Below, in pieces: positions 7,330 to 15,676 of a stretch of 64,000 nt of DNA (within the stretch, counting starts at the first letter, position 1; each line of letters opens with the position of its first letter). This stretch comes from Mageeibacillus sp. UBA4314 (GTDB taxonomy: Bacteria > Bacillota > Clostridia > Saccharofermentanales > Saccharofermentanaceae): contig DGUI01000017.1 of NCBI GenBank assembly GCA_002394605.1, positions 1-64,000 of the forward strand, written 5' to 3'. The notes below the pieces were generated by a model. That model was not told the DNA's origin, ran no database searches, and saw only the letters and a program-made list of their open reading frames with translations. A program made the translations under genes and the position numbers.

Positions 7330-9417
7330 TCACCTTACGCCGAACAGGAGTTCTCCATATGCCGGGAAAGGCCAATACTCTGCTGCAGTCTCAAGTTCGA
7401 GCTTGTCGCAGTTAGCACGCAGTTCATCCATTGCAGGGATCATCTCGTCCTTGATCTTGTCAGCCAATACTTCGTAATCGTCTATCTTGCCGCACTCGGC
7501 GATGAGGCTGTTCAATGCCTTAAGAGCCTTGTAGGCAGCGCTCATGTCTGAAGAGATCTCGGATAAGGTCTCCTTCTCAAACTCGGCAGATCCGCCTTCA
7601 GCCGTGATGACAGATATAGAGGAGGCAAGGTCAGCTGCGTATGCGGATACTGCCGGGAGGATATCCTGCTTAGCCATTACAGACATCGTCTGGTACTCGA
7701 TGTTTAACAGCTTGCAGTATTTCTCGAGGAAGATCTCGTGACGTGATCTCATCTCGACTTCGGAATAGACGTTGTGCTTTGTGAGCAGCTCGACGTTCTT
7801 GGGATCAAGATAGTGCTTGACTGCATCAGGCAGTGTCTTGTAGTTCGACAGTCCTCTCTTCTCTGCTTCTGCCACCCATGAATCATCGTAACCGTTTCCG
7901 TTAAAGAGGATCCTCTTATGGGCAGATATCTCGCTCTTGATGAGATCGTGCAGCGCGCTCTCAAAATCTGCTGCCCCCTCAAGTGTGTCTGCATAGTTGG
8001 CCAGCACTTCAGCAACAGCTGCGTTGAGCACTGTATTTGCCATGGCGATCGAAGATGCGGAACCTAGCATCCTGAACTCGAACTTATTGCCTGTAAATGC
8101 GAACGGGCTCGTTCTGTTACGGTCAGTCGTATCCTTGGGGAACCTGGGCAGGACGTGAACGCCGATCTTCATGATCTCCTTCTCCCTGGATCCGTAAGGA
8201 CGGTCCTCAACTATGGAATCCAGGATCTCCGTAAGCTCTGAACCGAGAAATACGGAGATGATCGCAGGAGGTGCCTCATTGGCGCCGAGACGGTGGTCGT
8301 TACCTGCTGAAGCAACTGACAGACGCAGCAGATCCTGATACTGATCCACAGCAGAGATGACAGCTGTGAGGAACAGCAGGAATGATGCGTTATCGCGCGG
8401 TGTCTCACCGGGATCCAGGAGGTTGATGCCGGTATCAGTCGAGATAGACCAGTTATTGTGCTTGCCTGAACCGTTTACCCCCTCGAAAGGCTTCTCATGA
8501 AGGAGACATACAAGATTATGCTTTCTTGCGACTTTCTGCATGATCTCCATAGTGAGCTGGTTATGATCAGCTGCGATATTTGTCGTAGTAAAGATAGGCG
8601 CCAGTTCGTGCTGAGCTGGAGCAACTTCATTATGCTCTGTAGTAGCAAGGATACCGAGCTTCCAGAGTTCTTCGTTGAGATCCTTCATGAAGGCCTGTAC
8701 CCTCGGCTTGATAACGCCGAAGTAATGATCCTCCATCTGCTGACCCTTGGGAGGCAATGCACCGAACAATGTCCTTCCGGTGTAGATAAGATCCTTGCGC
8801 TGATCGTACATCTTCTTGTCGATGAGGAAGTACTCCTGCTCAGGTCCTACCGTTGTGCGGATGGATGTTACATCATCCTTGCCGAAAACTTTCATGATGC
8901 GGAGCGCCTGCTTATTGATCGCTTCCATCGAGCGGAGCAAAGGTGTCTTCTTATCAAGAGCCTCTCCGTTATATGAGCAGAACGCCGTGGGGATGCAGAG
9001 TACCCCGTCCTTGATAAATGCGAATGACGTGGGATCCCATGCGGTGTATCCTCTTGCCTCAAAAGTAGCTCTGATACCGCCGGAAGGGAAAGATGATGCA
9101 TCAGGCTCACCCTGGATCAGTTCCTTGCCGGAGAAATTCATTATTACCTTGCCGTCATCCTGAGGTGAGATAAAGCTGTCGTGCTTTTCCGCCGTGATCC
9201 CCGTCAGAGGCTGGAACCAGTGTGTGTAGTGTGTCGCGCCCTTCTCAACAGCCCACTGCTTCATCTCGTTTGCGATGACGGTGGCTGCTTCAGGAGTAAG
9301 TCTCTTACCGTAATCAATGGCCTGCTTTACAGCCTTGTAGATCTCCTTGGGAAGCCTCGACTTCATCACGCTCTCGTTAAAAACATTCTCACCGAAATAA
9401 TCTTCAACCGTTCTCAT
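7330..9417 (-). CDS. glnN: glutamine synthetase, type III
   Basis: 695 residues, the expected size of GSIII. It makes glutamine from glutamate, ammonium and ATP. Recognisable segments are EPDASSFPSGGIR near residue 105, TTVGPEQEYFLID, TTEHNEVAPAQHELAP, NHNLV-type loops, EGVNGSGKHNNWS (ammonia/glutamate site), RLGANEAPPA and the arginine-rich DRNRTSPFAFTGNKFEFR. It is distinct from the short GlnA encoded divergently. The start ATG is preceded by TAAGGAGAACGG. Transcription begins at the promoter 9546-9518 and passes an ANTAR-type attenuator (9447-9495), so supply is probably induced under nitrogen limitation (inference). Confidence 0.95.
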   Translation of the reverse strand: MRTVEDYFGENVFNESVMKSRLPKEIYKAVKQAIDYGKRLTPEAATVIANEMKQWAVEKGATHYTHWFQPLTGITAEKHDSFISPQDDGKVIMNFSGKELIQGEPDASSFPSGGIRATFEARGYTAWDPTSFAFIKDGVLCIPTAFCSYNGEALDKKTPLLRSMEAINKQALRIMKVFGKDDVTSIRTTVGPEQEYFLIDKKMYDQRKDLIYTGRTLFGALPPKGQQMEDHYFGVIKPRVQAFMKDLNEELWKLGILATTEHNEVAPAQHELAPIFTTTNIAADHNQLTMEIMQKVARKHNLVCLLHEKPFEGVNGSGKHNNWSISTDTGINLLDPGETPRDNASFLLFLTAVISAVDQYQDLLRLSVASAGNDHRLGANEAPPAIISVFLGSELTEILDSIVEDRPYGSREKEIMKIGVHVLPRFPKDTTDRNRTSPFAFTGNKFEFRMLGSASSIAMANTVLNAAVAEVLANYADTLEGAADFESALHDLIKSEISAHKRILFNGNGYDDSWVAEAEKRGLSNYKTLPDAVKHYLDPKNVELLTKHNVYSEVEMRSRHEIFLEKYCKLLNIEYQTMSVMAKQDILPAVSAYAADLASSISVITAEGGSAEFEKETLSEISSDMSAAYKALKALNSLIAECGKIDDYEVLADKIKDEMIPAMDELRANCDKLELETAAEYWPFPAYGELLFGVR

Positions 9418-9446
9418 GTTCCGTTCTCCTTATCGTTTGATCTTGA

Positions 9447-9495
9447 AAACAAAAAAAGACGCCACGAACTCCTAAAAGTTCATGGCGTCCTTGCC
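9447..9495 (-). promoter_or_regulatory. ANTAR-type antitermination leader of glnN
   Basis: Minus strand: GGC-AAGGAC-GCC (9495-9484) gives a short stem with a six-base loop, A1 and G4. Its 3' side overlaps a 13-bp terminator stem (9489-9458, starting GACGCCATGAACT) followed by TTTTTTTG. The small stem is the weakest of the five (3 GC pairs). The surrounding GGCAAGGACGCC closely matches the gltB leader. Confidence 0.75.
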
Positions 9496-9517
9496 GTTTG
9501 TCTTCGATTATGGCGTG

Positions 9518-9546
9518 AATATACACCTGCATCAATTGATTGTCAA
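9518..9546 (-). promoter_or_regulatory. glnN promoter
   Basis: Minus-strand TTGACA (9546-9541), 17 nt, TATATT (9523-9518). The -35 hexamer lies back-to-back with that of the divergent glnA promoter, only 8 bp apart. Confidence 0.8.
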
Positions 9547-9554
9547 GCGACTTG

Positions 9555-9583
9555 TTGACAACATTTCGGAATAGTGGCAGAAT
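9555..9583 (+). promoter_or_regulatory. glnA-ANTAR-pyrG promoter
   Basis: TTGACA (9555-9560), 17 nt, CAGAAT (9578-9583). The predicted start near 9590 leaves the hexaloop hairpin at the very 5' end of the RNA. Confidence 0.7.
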
Positions 9584-9591
9584 CTTACTCG

Positions 9592-9654
9592 GAACAAAGG
9601 CGTTCATCGATGTGTGTCTGATGACTCACAGCGATGACGCCTCTTTTTATTTTG
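9592..9654 (+). promoter_or_regulatory. ANTAR-type antitermination leader of glnA
   Basis: GAAC-AAAGGC-GTTC (9592-9605) is a perfect 4-bp stem with a six-base loop, A1 and G4. It overlaps the 5' arm of a terminator stem (AGGCG/CGCCT plus TCATCG/CGATGA, 9598-9642) that ends in CTTTTTATTTT. The terminator precedes glnA by about 20 nt, so glnA, the ANTAR gene and pyrG should all depend on readthrough. Confidence 0.8.
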
Positions 9655-9671
9655 GTATGGAGGAATGGTAT

Positions 9672-10850
9672 ATGAATTGTTCGCTGGAAGAATTTATGCA
9701 GTACATCGAAGAGGAAGACATCAAGTTTATCAAGCTTGCTTTCTGCGACGTCCACGGTATCCCCAAGAATATATCGATAATGCCTAATGAACTGGAGGAT
9801 GCGGTAACGAACGGCATCCCGATCAATGCTTCGCTCATTCCGGGTTTTGGCGAAGATATCTATCCCGATATCTACCTGCACCCCGACATCACGACGACGA
9901 CCCTTCTGCCCTGGAGACCGGAGAACGGCAAGGTGGTAAGGATCTTCTGCGACATCACTTTGCAGGACGGCACCCCGTTCGCGATCGATACGCGCAATGT
10001 CCTTAAGCAGGCTGTTAAGAAGGCTGATGATTCAGGGATCGAATTCCTGTTCGGTTCGAGGATCGAATTCTATCTGTTCAAGACAGATGAGGAAGGCAAC
10101 CCGACCAAGATCCCTTATGATAATGCAGGCTACATGGATATCGCCCCGCTCGATAAGGGCGAGAACGTCAGGCGTGACATATGCCTTACGTTAGAGCGCA
10201 TGGGTATCCTTCCGATCAATTCCCACCATGAAGCAGGCCCCGGACAGAATCAGATCGACTTCACGAGCAGCGACCCTATCAAGGCTGCCGATAATGTCAT
10301 CACATACATGTCCGTTGTCAGGACCATCGCTGCAAGATATGGTCTTTATGCTGACTTCTCACCCAAGCCCATCGAGGATGCGCCGGGCAACGGATTCCAT
10401 ATCAACGTGCTCGCAAGGCGCAGGGGATCATCTGACGATGTCCTCACAAATGCCATCGCAGGCATCTTGGATCACATAAAGGATACGACCGTCTTCTTCA
10501 ATAATTCCGTCCAGTCCTACAAGAGGTTCGGACAGGGCAGTGCACCCAGCAAGGTATCCTGGTCAGGCGAGAACCGCGGGCAGCTCATAAGGATCCACCG
10601 CTCCCGTGCAACTGCCAAGGATTATGCACAGCTCAGGTCACCTGATGCACATGCAAATCCATACCTTGCCATGGCAATGATCATCTACGAATGTCTTGAC
10701 GGAATAGCAAGCAGGACAGAGCTTCCGGAAGCAGGAACAACGCGCGCGGATCTGCCGTCATCTCTCGAAGAAGCAAGATCTCTTGCACTTAATGACAGTT
10801 TTGCCAACGGCGTGCTCGGAAAGGAACTCGTAACGGCTTACTGCAGGTAA
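9672..10850 (+). CDS. glnA: glutamine synthetase (GlnA-like, short)
   Basis: 392 residues from ATG 9672, chosen because GGAGGAAT sits 7-12 nt upstream. The longer in-frame reading back to 9540 runs through the promoter and terminator and is rejected. Core motifs of type I-like GS are visible: SRIEFYLF (metal Glu), NSHHEAGPGQNQIDF, NGFHINVL, YKRFGQGSAPSKVSWSGENR (substrate Arg) and IRIHRSRA. It is shorter than the usual 440-470 residues and the HINV site replaces the common HxHxS style. It lies 40 nt before the ANTAR gene, in the attenuated operon glnA-ANTAR-pyrG. It could be a catalytic GS or a sensory paralogue beside GSIII. Confidence 0.9.
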   Translation: MNCSLEEFMQYIEEEDIKFIKLAFCDVHGIPKNISIMPNELEDAVTNGIPINASLIPGFGEDIYPDIYLHPDITTTTLLPWRPENGKVVRIFCDITLQDGTPFAIDTRNVLKQAVKKADDSGIEFLFGSRIEFYLFKTDEEGNPTKIPYDNAGYMDIAPLDKGENVRRDICLTLERMGILPINSHHEAGPGQNQIDFTSSDPIKAADNVITYMSVVRTIAARYGLYADFSPKPIEDAPGNGFHINVLARRRGSSDDVLTNAIAGILDHIKDTTVFFNNSVQSYKRFGQGSAPSKVSWSGENRGQLIRIHRSRATAKDYAQLRSPDAHANPYLAMAMIIYECLDGIASRTELPEAGTTRADLPSSLEEARSLALNDSFANGVLGKELVTAYCR

Positions 10851-10890
10851 TAACAGATACAAAGACAGAATGATCTTCAAGGAGGATGGA

Positions 10891-11475
10891 ATGCACGACA
10901 GAGCAACATACAGCGTTCTTATTGCATCGTCAAACCCAAAGTTTGACCAGATCCTGACATCCCTTCTTCCGGCTGAAGATTACGGGCCTGTGGATATCTG
11001 CGATTTCGCGGGGCTTGCGAGGCGCAAGCTTACTGATCAGCCATATGACATACTGATCGTGAATACGCCGCTCAAGGACGAGAACGGAACGGATCTTGCG
11101 ATCGAGACGGCAAATGATGCCAATACCGGGGTTATGCTCCTCGTCGATGCGTCGCGCTTTGACGAGATCAGCAGCGTGACCGAACAATACGGGATACTTA
11201 CATTGTCCAAGCCGACGAACAGACCGGCCGTGACGCAGTCACTCAAGCTCCTCTGCGCCACGAGGAACCGCCTTAAGAGGATGGAGAAGAAGACAGCCTC
11301 TTTCGAAGAGAAGATCGAGGAGATAAAGCTGATCAACAGGGCAAAGCTCCTTCTCATGGAGAAGGAAGGGATAAGTGAACAGCAGGCGCACAGGCTCGTC
11401 GAGAAGGCAGCCATGGATTCCCGCAGTTCAAAACGTCAGGTAGCTGAAGAAATAATAGCAAGATATAAGGAGTAA
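10891..11475 (+). CDS. ANTAR-domain RNA-binding antiterminator with pseudo-receiver
   Basis: 194 residues from ATG 10891, set by AAGGAGGATGG just upstream. Layout: receiver-like domain (~7-125), a charged coiled coil (~130-150), then the ANTAR three-helix domain with INRAKLLLMEKEGISEQQAH and ..KRQVAEEII. ANTAR domains bind paired hexaloop RNA hairpins and block terminator formation. The receiver lacks its phosphorylation site: N58 stands where Asp is expected (DILIVNTPL), and the acidic pair is SS (IASSN); the late Lys-Pro (LSKP) is kept. It resembles the clostridial NitR type encoded after glnA. It is sandwiched between glnA and pyrG (5 nt gap). The probable targets are the five leaders in this window. 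Confidence 0.9.
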   Translation: MHDRATYSVLIASSNPKFDQILTSLLPAEDYGPVDICDFAGLARRKLTDQPYDILIVNTPLKDENGTDLAIETANDANTGVMLLVDASRFDEISSVTEQYGILTLSKPTNRPAVTQSLKLLCATRNRLKRMEKKTASFEEKIEEIKLINRAKLLLMEKEGISEQQAHRLVEKAAMDSRSSKRQVAEEIIARYKE

Positions 11476-11480
11476 CCACT

Positions 11481-13076
11481 ATGACTAAGTACATCTTTGT
11501 AACGGGAGGTGTTGTATCGGGCCTTGGCAAAGGTATCACGGCAGCCTCCCTCGGAAGACTGCTCAAAATGCGCGGACTTAAGGTTGCAGCACAGAAACTC
11601 GACCCGTACATCAACGTCGATCCCGGTACGATGAGTCCGTTCCAGCACGGTGAAGTCTATGTTACCGAGGACGGTGCGGAGACTGACCTCGACCTTGGTC
11701 ATTACGAGCGTTTTATCGATGAGGATCTCAACAGGTTCTCCAACCTCACGACCGGTAAGGTCTACTCCAATGTCATTGCAAAGGAGCGCCGCGGGGAATA
11801 CCTGGGATCCACGGTCCAGATAATCCCGCATGTCACAGATGAGATCAAGAGATTTGTCTATAACGTAGGACGCCAGAGCAGTGCCGATGTGGTCATCACC
11901 GAAGTTGGCGGAACGATCGGCGATATCGAAGGACAGCCTTTCATCGAGGCAATAAGGCAGGTGGGCAACGAAGTCGGAAGAGAGAATTCCCTTTATATCC
12001 ATGTGTGCCTACTCCCCTACCTTAAGGCATCCGGAGAACATAAGACAAAGCCCACGCAGCACTCGGTAAAAGAACTTCAGGGCATGGGCATCACTCCCGA
12101 CATCATCGTCTTGAGGACTGACGAGAAGATAGAAGACATGAGCATATTCAAGAAGATCGCTCACTTCTGTAATGTCAAGGAAGACTGCGTCATCGAGAAC
12201 ACGACGCTTCCCATTCTCTATGAGGCTCCACTCATGCTCGAGCGTTCAGGAATGTCAGATATCGTATGCCGCGAATTGGGTCTTGAATGTCCACCTCCTG
12301 ACGTAACGGAATGGGAATCGCTGATCAACAGGATCATCTCACCGAGCAGCAGTGTTACGATAGGCCTGGTCGGCAAGTATGTCCAGCTCCACGACGCATA
12401 TCTGTCTGTTGCAGAAGCTCTCCATCATGCAGGATATTTCTGCGATGCAACAGTTAACATCAAGTGGATCGATTCCGAGTCGGTCAATGCCGACAACTAT
12501 AAGGAGATCTTAGGAACGGTTGACGGCATCGTAGTCCCCGGCGGCTTCGGCGGAAGAGGTATCGAAGGCATGGTCCTGACTGCACAGTACTGCCGTGAGA
12601 ATGATGTTCCGTATCTCGGGATCTGCCTCGGCATGCAGATCGCAGTCATCGAAGCCGGACGTGACCTCCTCGGATATTCCGATGCAAATTCCAATGAGTT
12701 TGATAAAGACTCCGATCACAAGGTCATCGACTTCATGCCCGGTCAGAGCGATGAAGTCGCCAAGGGCGGAACGCTGAGACTCGGCAGTTATCCCTGCTCC
12801 ATCGTTGCCGGAACAAAGATGGAGGAATGCTATGGAACTGATTCCATAAATGAGCGTCACAGACACAGATATGAATTCAATAATGACTACCGCGATGAAC
12901 TCACTTCCGCAGGTCTTACGATAAGCGGCCTGTCACCTGACGGTCTTCTCGTCGAGACAGTAGAATATCCGGAAAACAGATTCTTTGTCGGCGTTCAGTA
13001 TCACCCTGAATTCAAGTCACGTCCGAACAAGCCTCATCCTCTGTTCATGGGGCTGGTAAGAGCATCTCTTAAGTGA
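11481..13076 (+). CDS. pyrG: CTP synthase
   Basis: 531 residues, normal for PyrG. It aminates UTP to CTP using glutamine. The N-terminal synthetase domain starts MTKYIFVTGGVVSGLGKGIT with the P-loop-like GLGKGIT. The C-terminal class I glutaminase has GICLGMQIAV (Cys nucleophile) and QYHPEFKSRP (His-Glu). It follows the ANTAR gene by 5 nt with AAGGAGTAACCACT before the ATG, so it is the third gene of a glutamine-responsive unit. That placement links CTP supply to the nitrogen circuit. The gene converges on the GGDEF gene, 23 bp away. Confidence 0.97.
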   Translation: MTKYIFVTGGVVSGLGKGITAASLGRLLKMRGLKVAAQKLDPYINVDPGTMSPFQHGEVYVTEDGAETDLDLGHYERFIDEDLNRFSNLTTGKVYSNVIAKERRGEYLGSTVQIIPHVTDEIKRFVYNVGRQSSADVVITEVGGTIGDIEGQPFIEAIRQVGNEVGRENSLYIHVCLLPYLKASGEHKTKPTQHSVKELQGMGITPDIIVLRTDEKIEDMSIFKKIAHFCNVKEDCVIENTTLPILYEAPLMLERSGMSDIVCRELGLECPPPDVTEWESLINRIISPSSSVTIGLVGKYVQLHDAYLSVAEALHHAGYFCDATVNIKWIDSESVNADNYKEILGTVDGIVVPGGFGGRGIEGMVLTAQYCRENDVPYLGICLGMQIAVIEAGRDLLGYSDANSNEFDKDSDHKVIDFMPGQSDEVAKGGTLRLGSYPCSIVAGTKMEECYGTDSINERHRHRYEFNNDYRDELTSAGLTISGLSPDGLLVETVEYPENRFFVGVQYHPEFKSRPNKPHPLFMGLVRASLK

Positions 13077-13099
13077 GAGGGCTGAATAGTGAACAGTGA

Positions 13100-15022
13100 T
13101 CACTGATCGCTCCTGCCGCGTTCGCCGTACTTGTGATTCTTGGCCCTGTACATCTGTTCGTCTGCGCTCTTGATCGCCTGGGCGATGTCAAAACCGTCGT
13201 CCAATACGCCAGTCATAAAGCCGCTGCTCGTAGCGACTTCATAAGGCAGGTCGTTTTCCCGATTGTACTCATCAAGATATCTGTCGATGTCCTCCATTAT
13301 CCTGCCGGCATCACATTCCCCGAAGATAACGGAGAACATTTCGTCACCGCCAAATCTCGTTGACAGGCTGTTGTCGGGCACCGCCTTGAACAATGCTTCA
13401 GCTACCGCAATGATCGCCCTGTCACCTTCGGCATGCCCGAAATTATCGTTGATGAACTTAAGTCCGTCCAGGTCTGACATGATCACCGTGACGGTCTTCT
13501 TATAGTGCCTGGGGTGCTTCCTGAGCTTCTTGAACTCGTTCTGGAACCCGATCCTGTTAAACAGTCCCGTGAGCGGATCGTGACGGTACATCTCATCCAT
13601 CTTATAGAGGATCATGCGCTGATACTGTATTCCTACGTATCCGCCTACGCCGATGCTTATCGCATTGGTCGCACCCATCGTATTCGTATAGTTCGAGATG
13701 AAATAATCACGGAAATAATAACAGACAAATCCAAACGGCCTGTTCATGTAATCAAGTGAATTGAATATCAGCGGATAACCGCTCTCCGTAAGTTCCAGGA
13801 GCCTGTTGCGGACTGAAGGCGACAATACGTCTTCTGAAAACTCATTGTCGCATTTGATATCAAGGGTATCCGTATTATACTGCTCCGGATAGTCGGCATC
13901 GTAGATCATGATCAGTTCCTTGGGGCTGTCAGTATTACCCGTATCAGTAAAATAGTTCGCCTCTTCATCAAAGCACTTCCTGTCGACTACGACCAGCAGG
14001 TTATCCGTCTTATAGGACCTTAACGGGAGCACCATCTCTCCAGGGCTGTTGCTCGTCTGCATGGATGCAGATATGAGCTGCAATACGCGGTTATCATCAT
14101 TATTGCGCGCGAAGCTTTCCTTGAACCAGTCACGCAGCATCTCGGGATGCTCCGAATGCTCCGGACATCCGCACGATTCATTCGCGATGAACTTCGGCGT
14201 GATCAGTTCGTCATAGAGCTCACCTGTATCAATGGCCTTCACCACTGTCTGCGCAGTCACTTCAGCCAGCTTAAGGATGTCGCATGATGCGGTCGTGATC
14301 TTAGGGGATGTGAAATAGATCTCATCATATCCGTCAAAGCCTGAGACGATGACATCCTCCGGAACCCTGTAACCCTCTTCGTTCAGGATCTCCGTAACGG
14401 TTATAGCCATGATGTCATTGGCACAGATTATTGCCTTGGGAAGCCTTCCCCTGGATACGAGCGCCCTGGTTGCAACTCTGCACGGATCAGCCCAAAAATG
14501 ACCGTAACTTATCATGTTCCTGTCAAAGCGGATGCCGTTCTCGCTCAGGACCTTCTTGAATACGGCGATCCTGCTGTCTGAGAACTTGTTGTTGGGATGT
14601 CCTGCCATCATGTGGACATCCTTGATCCTGTGATCCTCGATGATATGGCGGACTACCTTCTCAAAGCCTGCCTCATAGTCGTAATTGATGCATGATGCCC
14701 CGTCATAACGGCCGTCCGCAATAACTACCGGTACTTCATATTCCTGTGCCCGTCCTATGATCTTCCTGGCGATCTTCTGGCTCTTGATCTTCTCATCCAT
14801 TATGATGACCGCATCGATAAAACTGTACGGGATCAGGTCGAAGACATACCGCTCTGAAGCCGGGCGGTCTTCTTCCCAGTATATATCCGAATTGATCGCG
14901 AAAATGAGCAGTGCAAAACCGTCTCGCTTGAGGAGTTCATTGAGCCTGACGATATATCCGTGTATCTGCGGATCGTAGACTCTTGATGTACATAGTGCGA
15001 TCAGCTTCTTGCCGTTGATCAT
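13100..15022 (-). CDS. LacI-type sugar-binding sensor fused to GGDEF domain
   Basis: 640 residues. Residues ~1-280 resemble the ligand-binding domain of LacI/GalR regulators (ALCTSRVYDP, DAVIIMDEKI, AIICANDIMAITV, VPEDVIVSGFDGYDE, ITTASCD). There is no N-terminal helix-turn-helix and no transmembrane segment, so ligand sensing is probably cytosolic. After a long middle region comes RHDPLTGLFNRIGF and the GGDEF domain, whose signature reads RFGGDEM. The inhibitory I-site RxxD is replaced by PxxS. It is probably a diguanylate cyclase gated by a small molecule, or a degenerate binder. The ATG follows GGAGGCCGGCAT. Single gene, convergent with pyrG. Confidence 0.85.
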   Translation of the reverse strand: MINGKKLIALCTSRVYDPQIHGYIVRLNELLKRDGFALLIFAINSDIYWEEDRPASERYVFDLIPYSFIDAVIIMDEKIKSQKIARKIIGRAQEYEVPVVIADGRYDGASCINYDYEAGFEKVVRHIIEDHRIKDVHMMAGHPNNKFSDSRIAVFKKVLSENGIRFDRNMISYGHFWADPCRVATRALVSRGRLPKAIICANDIMAITVTEILNEEGYRVPEDVIVSGFDGYDEIYFTSPKITTASCDILKLAEVTAQTVVKAIDTGELYDELITPKFIANESCGCPEHSEHPEMLRDWFKESFARNNDDNRVLQLISASMQTSNSPGEMVLPLRSYKTDNLLVVVDRKCFDEEANYFTDTGNTDSPKELIMIYDADYPEQYNTDTLDIKCDNEFSEDVLSPSVRNRLLELTESGYPLIFNSLDYMNRPFGFVCYYFRDYFISNYTNTMGATNAISIGVGGYVGIQYQRMILYKMDEMYRHDPLTGLFNRIGFQNEFKKLRKHPRHYKKTVTVIMSDLDGLKFINDNFGHAEGDRAIIAVAEALFKAVPDNSLSTRFGGDEMFSVIFGECDAGRIMEDIDRYLDEYNRENDLPYEVATSSGFMTGVLDDGFDIAQAIKSADEQMYRAKNHKYGERGRSDQ

Positions 15023-15091
15023 ATGCCGGCCTCCGACGGTTGATATGATATTATAATACCACGCGTGATGTGGATTAGACTATATCTTTGA

Positions 15092-15334
15092 TCAACTTAC
15101 CCACTTCATGTCAAGCTTTTTCTTATTCCTGACACAATCAGTCAGATAGAGGTTTATCAATGTCTGATAAGGTATTCCCGTCCGCTGTGATTCTTCTTTA
15201 AAATAGTCAATGACTGAAGGAGCGACTTTTATTGTAATCTGCTTCTTGAGTTCCTTGGCATAAGGATTCCTTACGGCATTACCGAAGTCAAATTCCTTCT
15301 CCAGGATCTCGTTTTCATCGTAAGTCTTACTCAT
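15092..15334 (-). CDS. brnA: BrnA-like antitoxin
   Basis: 80 residues with the ribbon-helix-helix layout of BrnA antitoxins: KKQITIKVAPSVIDYFKEES followed by GIPYQTLINLYLTDCV. It overlaps the toxin gene by 4 nt (ATGA), the standard brnT-brnA order. BrnA neutralises BrnT and, as the DNA-binding partner, represses the operon; the palindrome at 15637-15671 is its likely site. Confidence 0.88.
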   Translation of the reverse strand: MSKTYDENEILEKEFDFGNAVRNPYAKELKKQITIKVAPSVIDYFKEESQRTGIPYQTLINLYLTDCVRNKKKLDMKWVS

Positions 15335-15618
15335 GTATTCATTCTCCTCTCATAATTCCATATCTCATTTGATGTTGCTTTCCTAGATGATATTATCCGT
15401 ATTATCGATTCACTCCTCATACAATATACTACCAGCAAAACATTATTCTGACTGATGCAGCCTATTATCCTGAAACGGTCTTCATCGTCCGAATGAACAG
15501 CATCAAATTCCAGCCATGCCGCTTCATCATAAAACACTGTGGATGCCTCTTCGAAAGACACTCCGTGCTTCTTCTGATTTGCTCTATTCTTGTTCTCGTC
15601 CCAATCAAAACAGTACAT
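15331..15618 (-). CDS. brnT: BrnT-like toxin
   Basis: 95 residues of the BrnT ribonuclease-toxin family (RelE-like fold). The diagnostic opening FDWDENKNRANQKKHGVSFEEA is followed by FYDE, the H-S-D-x-E-x-R segment (DAVHSDDEDRFRIIG) and the C-terminal RIISSRKATSNE. The toxin cleaves RNA and arrests translation in studied members. The ATG has GGAAGGAGTATT upstream. It comes first in the operon, behind a promoter whose -10 lies inside a perfect inverted repeat. Confidence 0.9.
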   Translation of the reverse strand: MYCFDWDENKNRANQKKHGVSFEEASTVFYDEAAWLEFDAVHSDDEDRFRIIGCISQNNVLLVVYCMRSESIIRIISSRKATSNEIWNYERRMNT

Positions 15619-15636
15619 AATACTCCTTCCTGAGTA

Positions 15637-15671
15637 TATGCAATGTAATTATAACATAATTACATTGCATA
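15637..15671 (-). promoter_or_regulatory. brnTA operator overlapping promoter
   Basis: TATGCAATGTAATTAT and its exact complement flank a 3-bp spacer: a perfect 16-bp inverted repeat 19 bp before the brnT ATG. The minus-strand promoter TTGGTT (15676-15671), 17 nt, TATAAT (15653-15648) lies within it. Bound BrnA(-BrnT) would block RNA polymerase. Confidence 0.8.
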
Positions 15672-15676
15672 ACCAA

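Noticed and set aside
9540..9671. 44-codon N-terminal extension of the glnA reading frame
   Set aside because: It would place the start before the -10 box and translate through the terminator; ATG 9672 has a strong Shine-Dalgarno sequence and matches the family start.
13094..13105. 12-bp palindrome CAGTGATCACTG between pyrG and the GGDEF gene
   Set aside because: Short, overlaps a stop codon, no U-run; likely chance or a weak hairpin.
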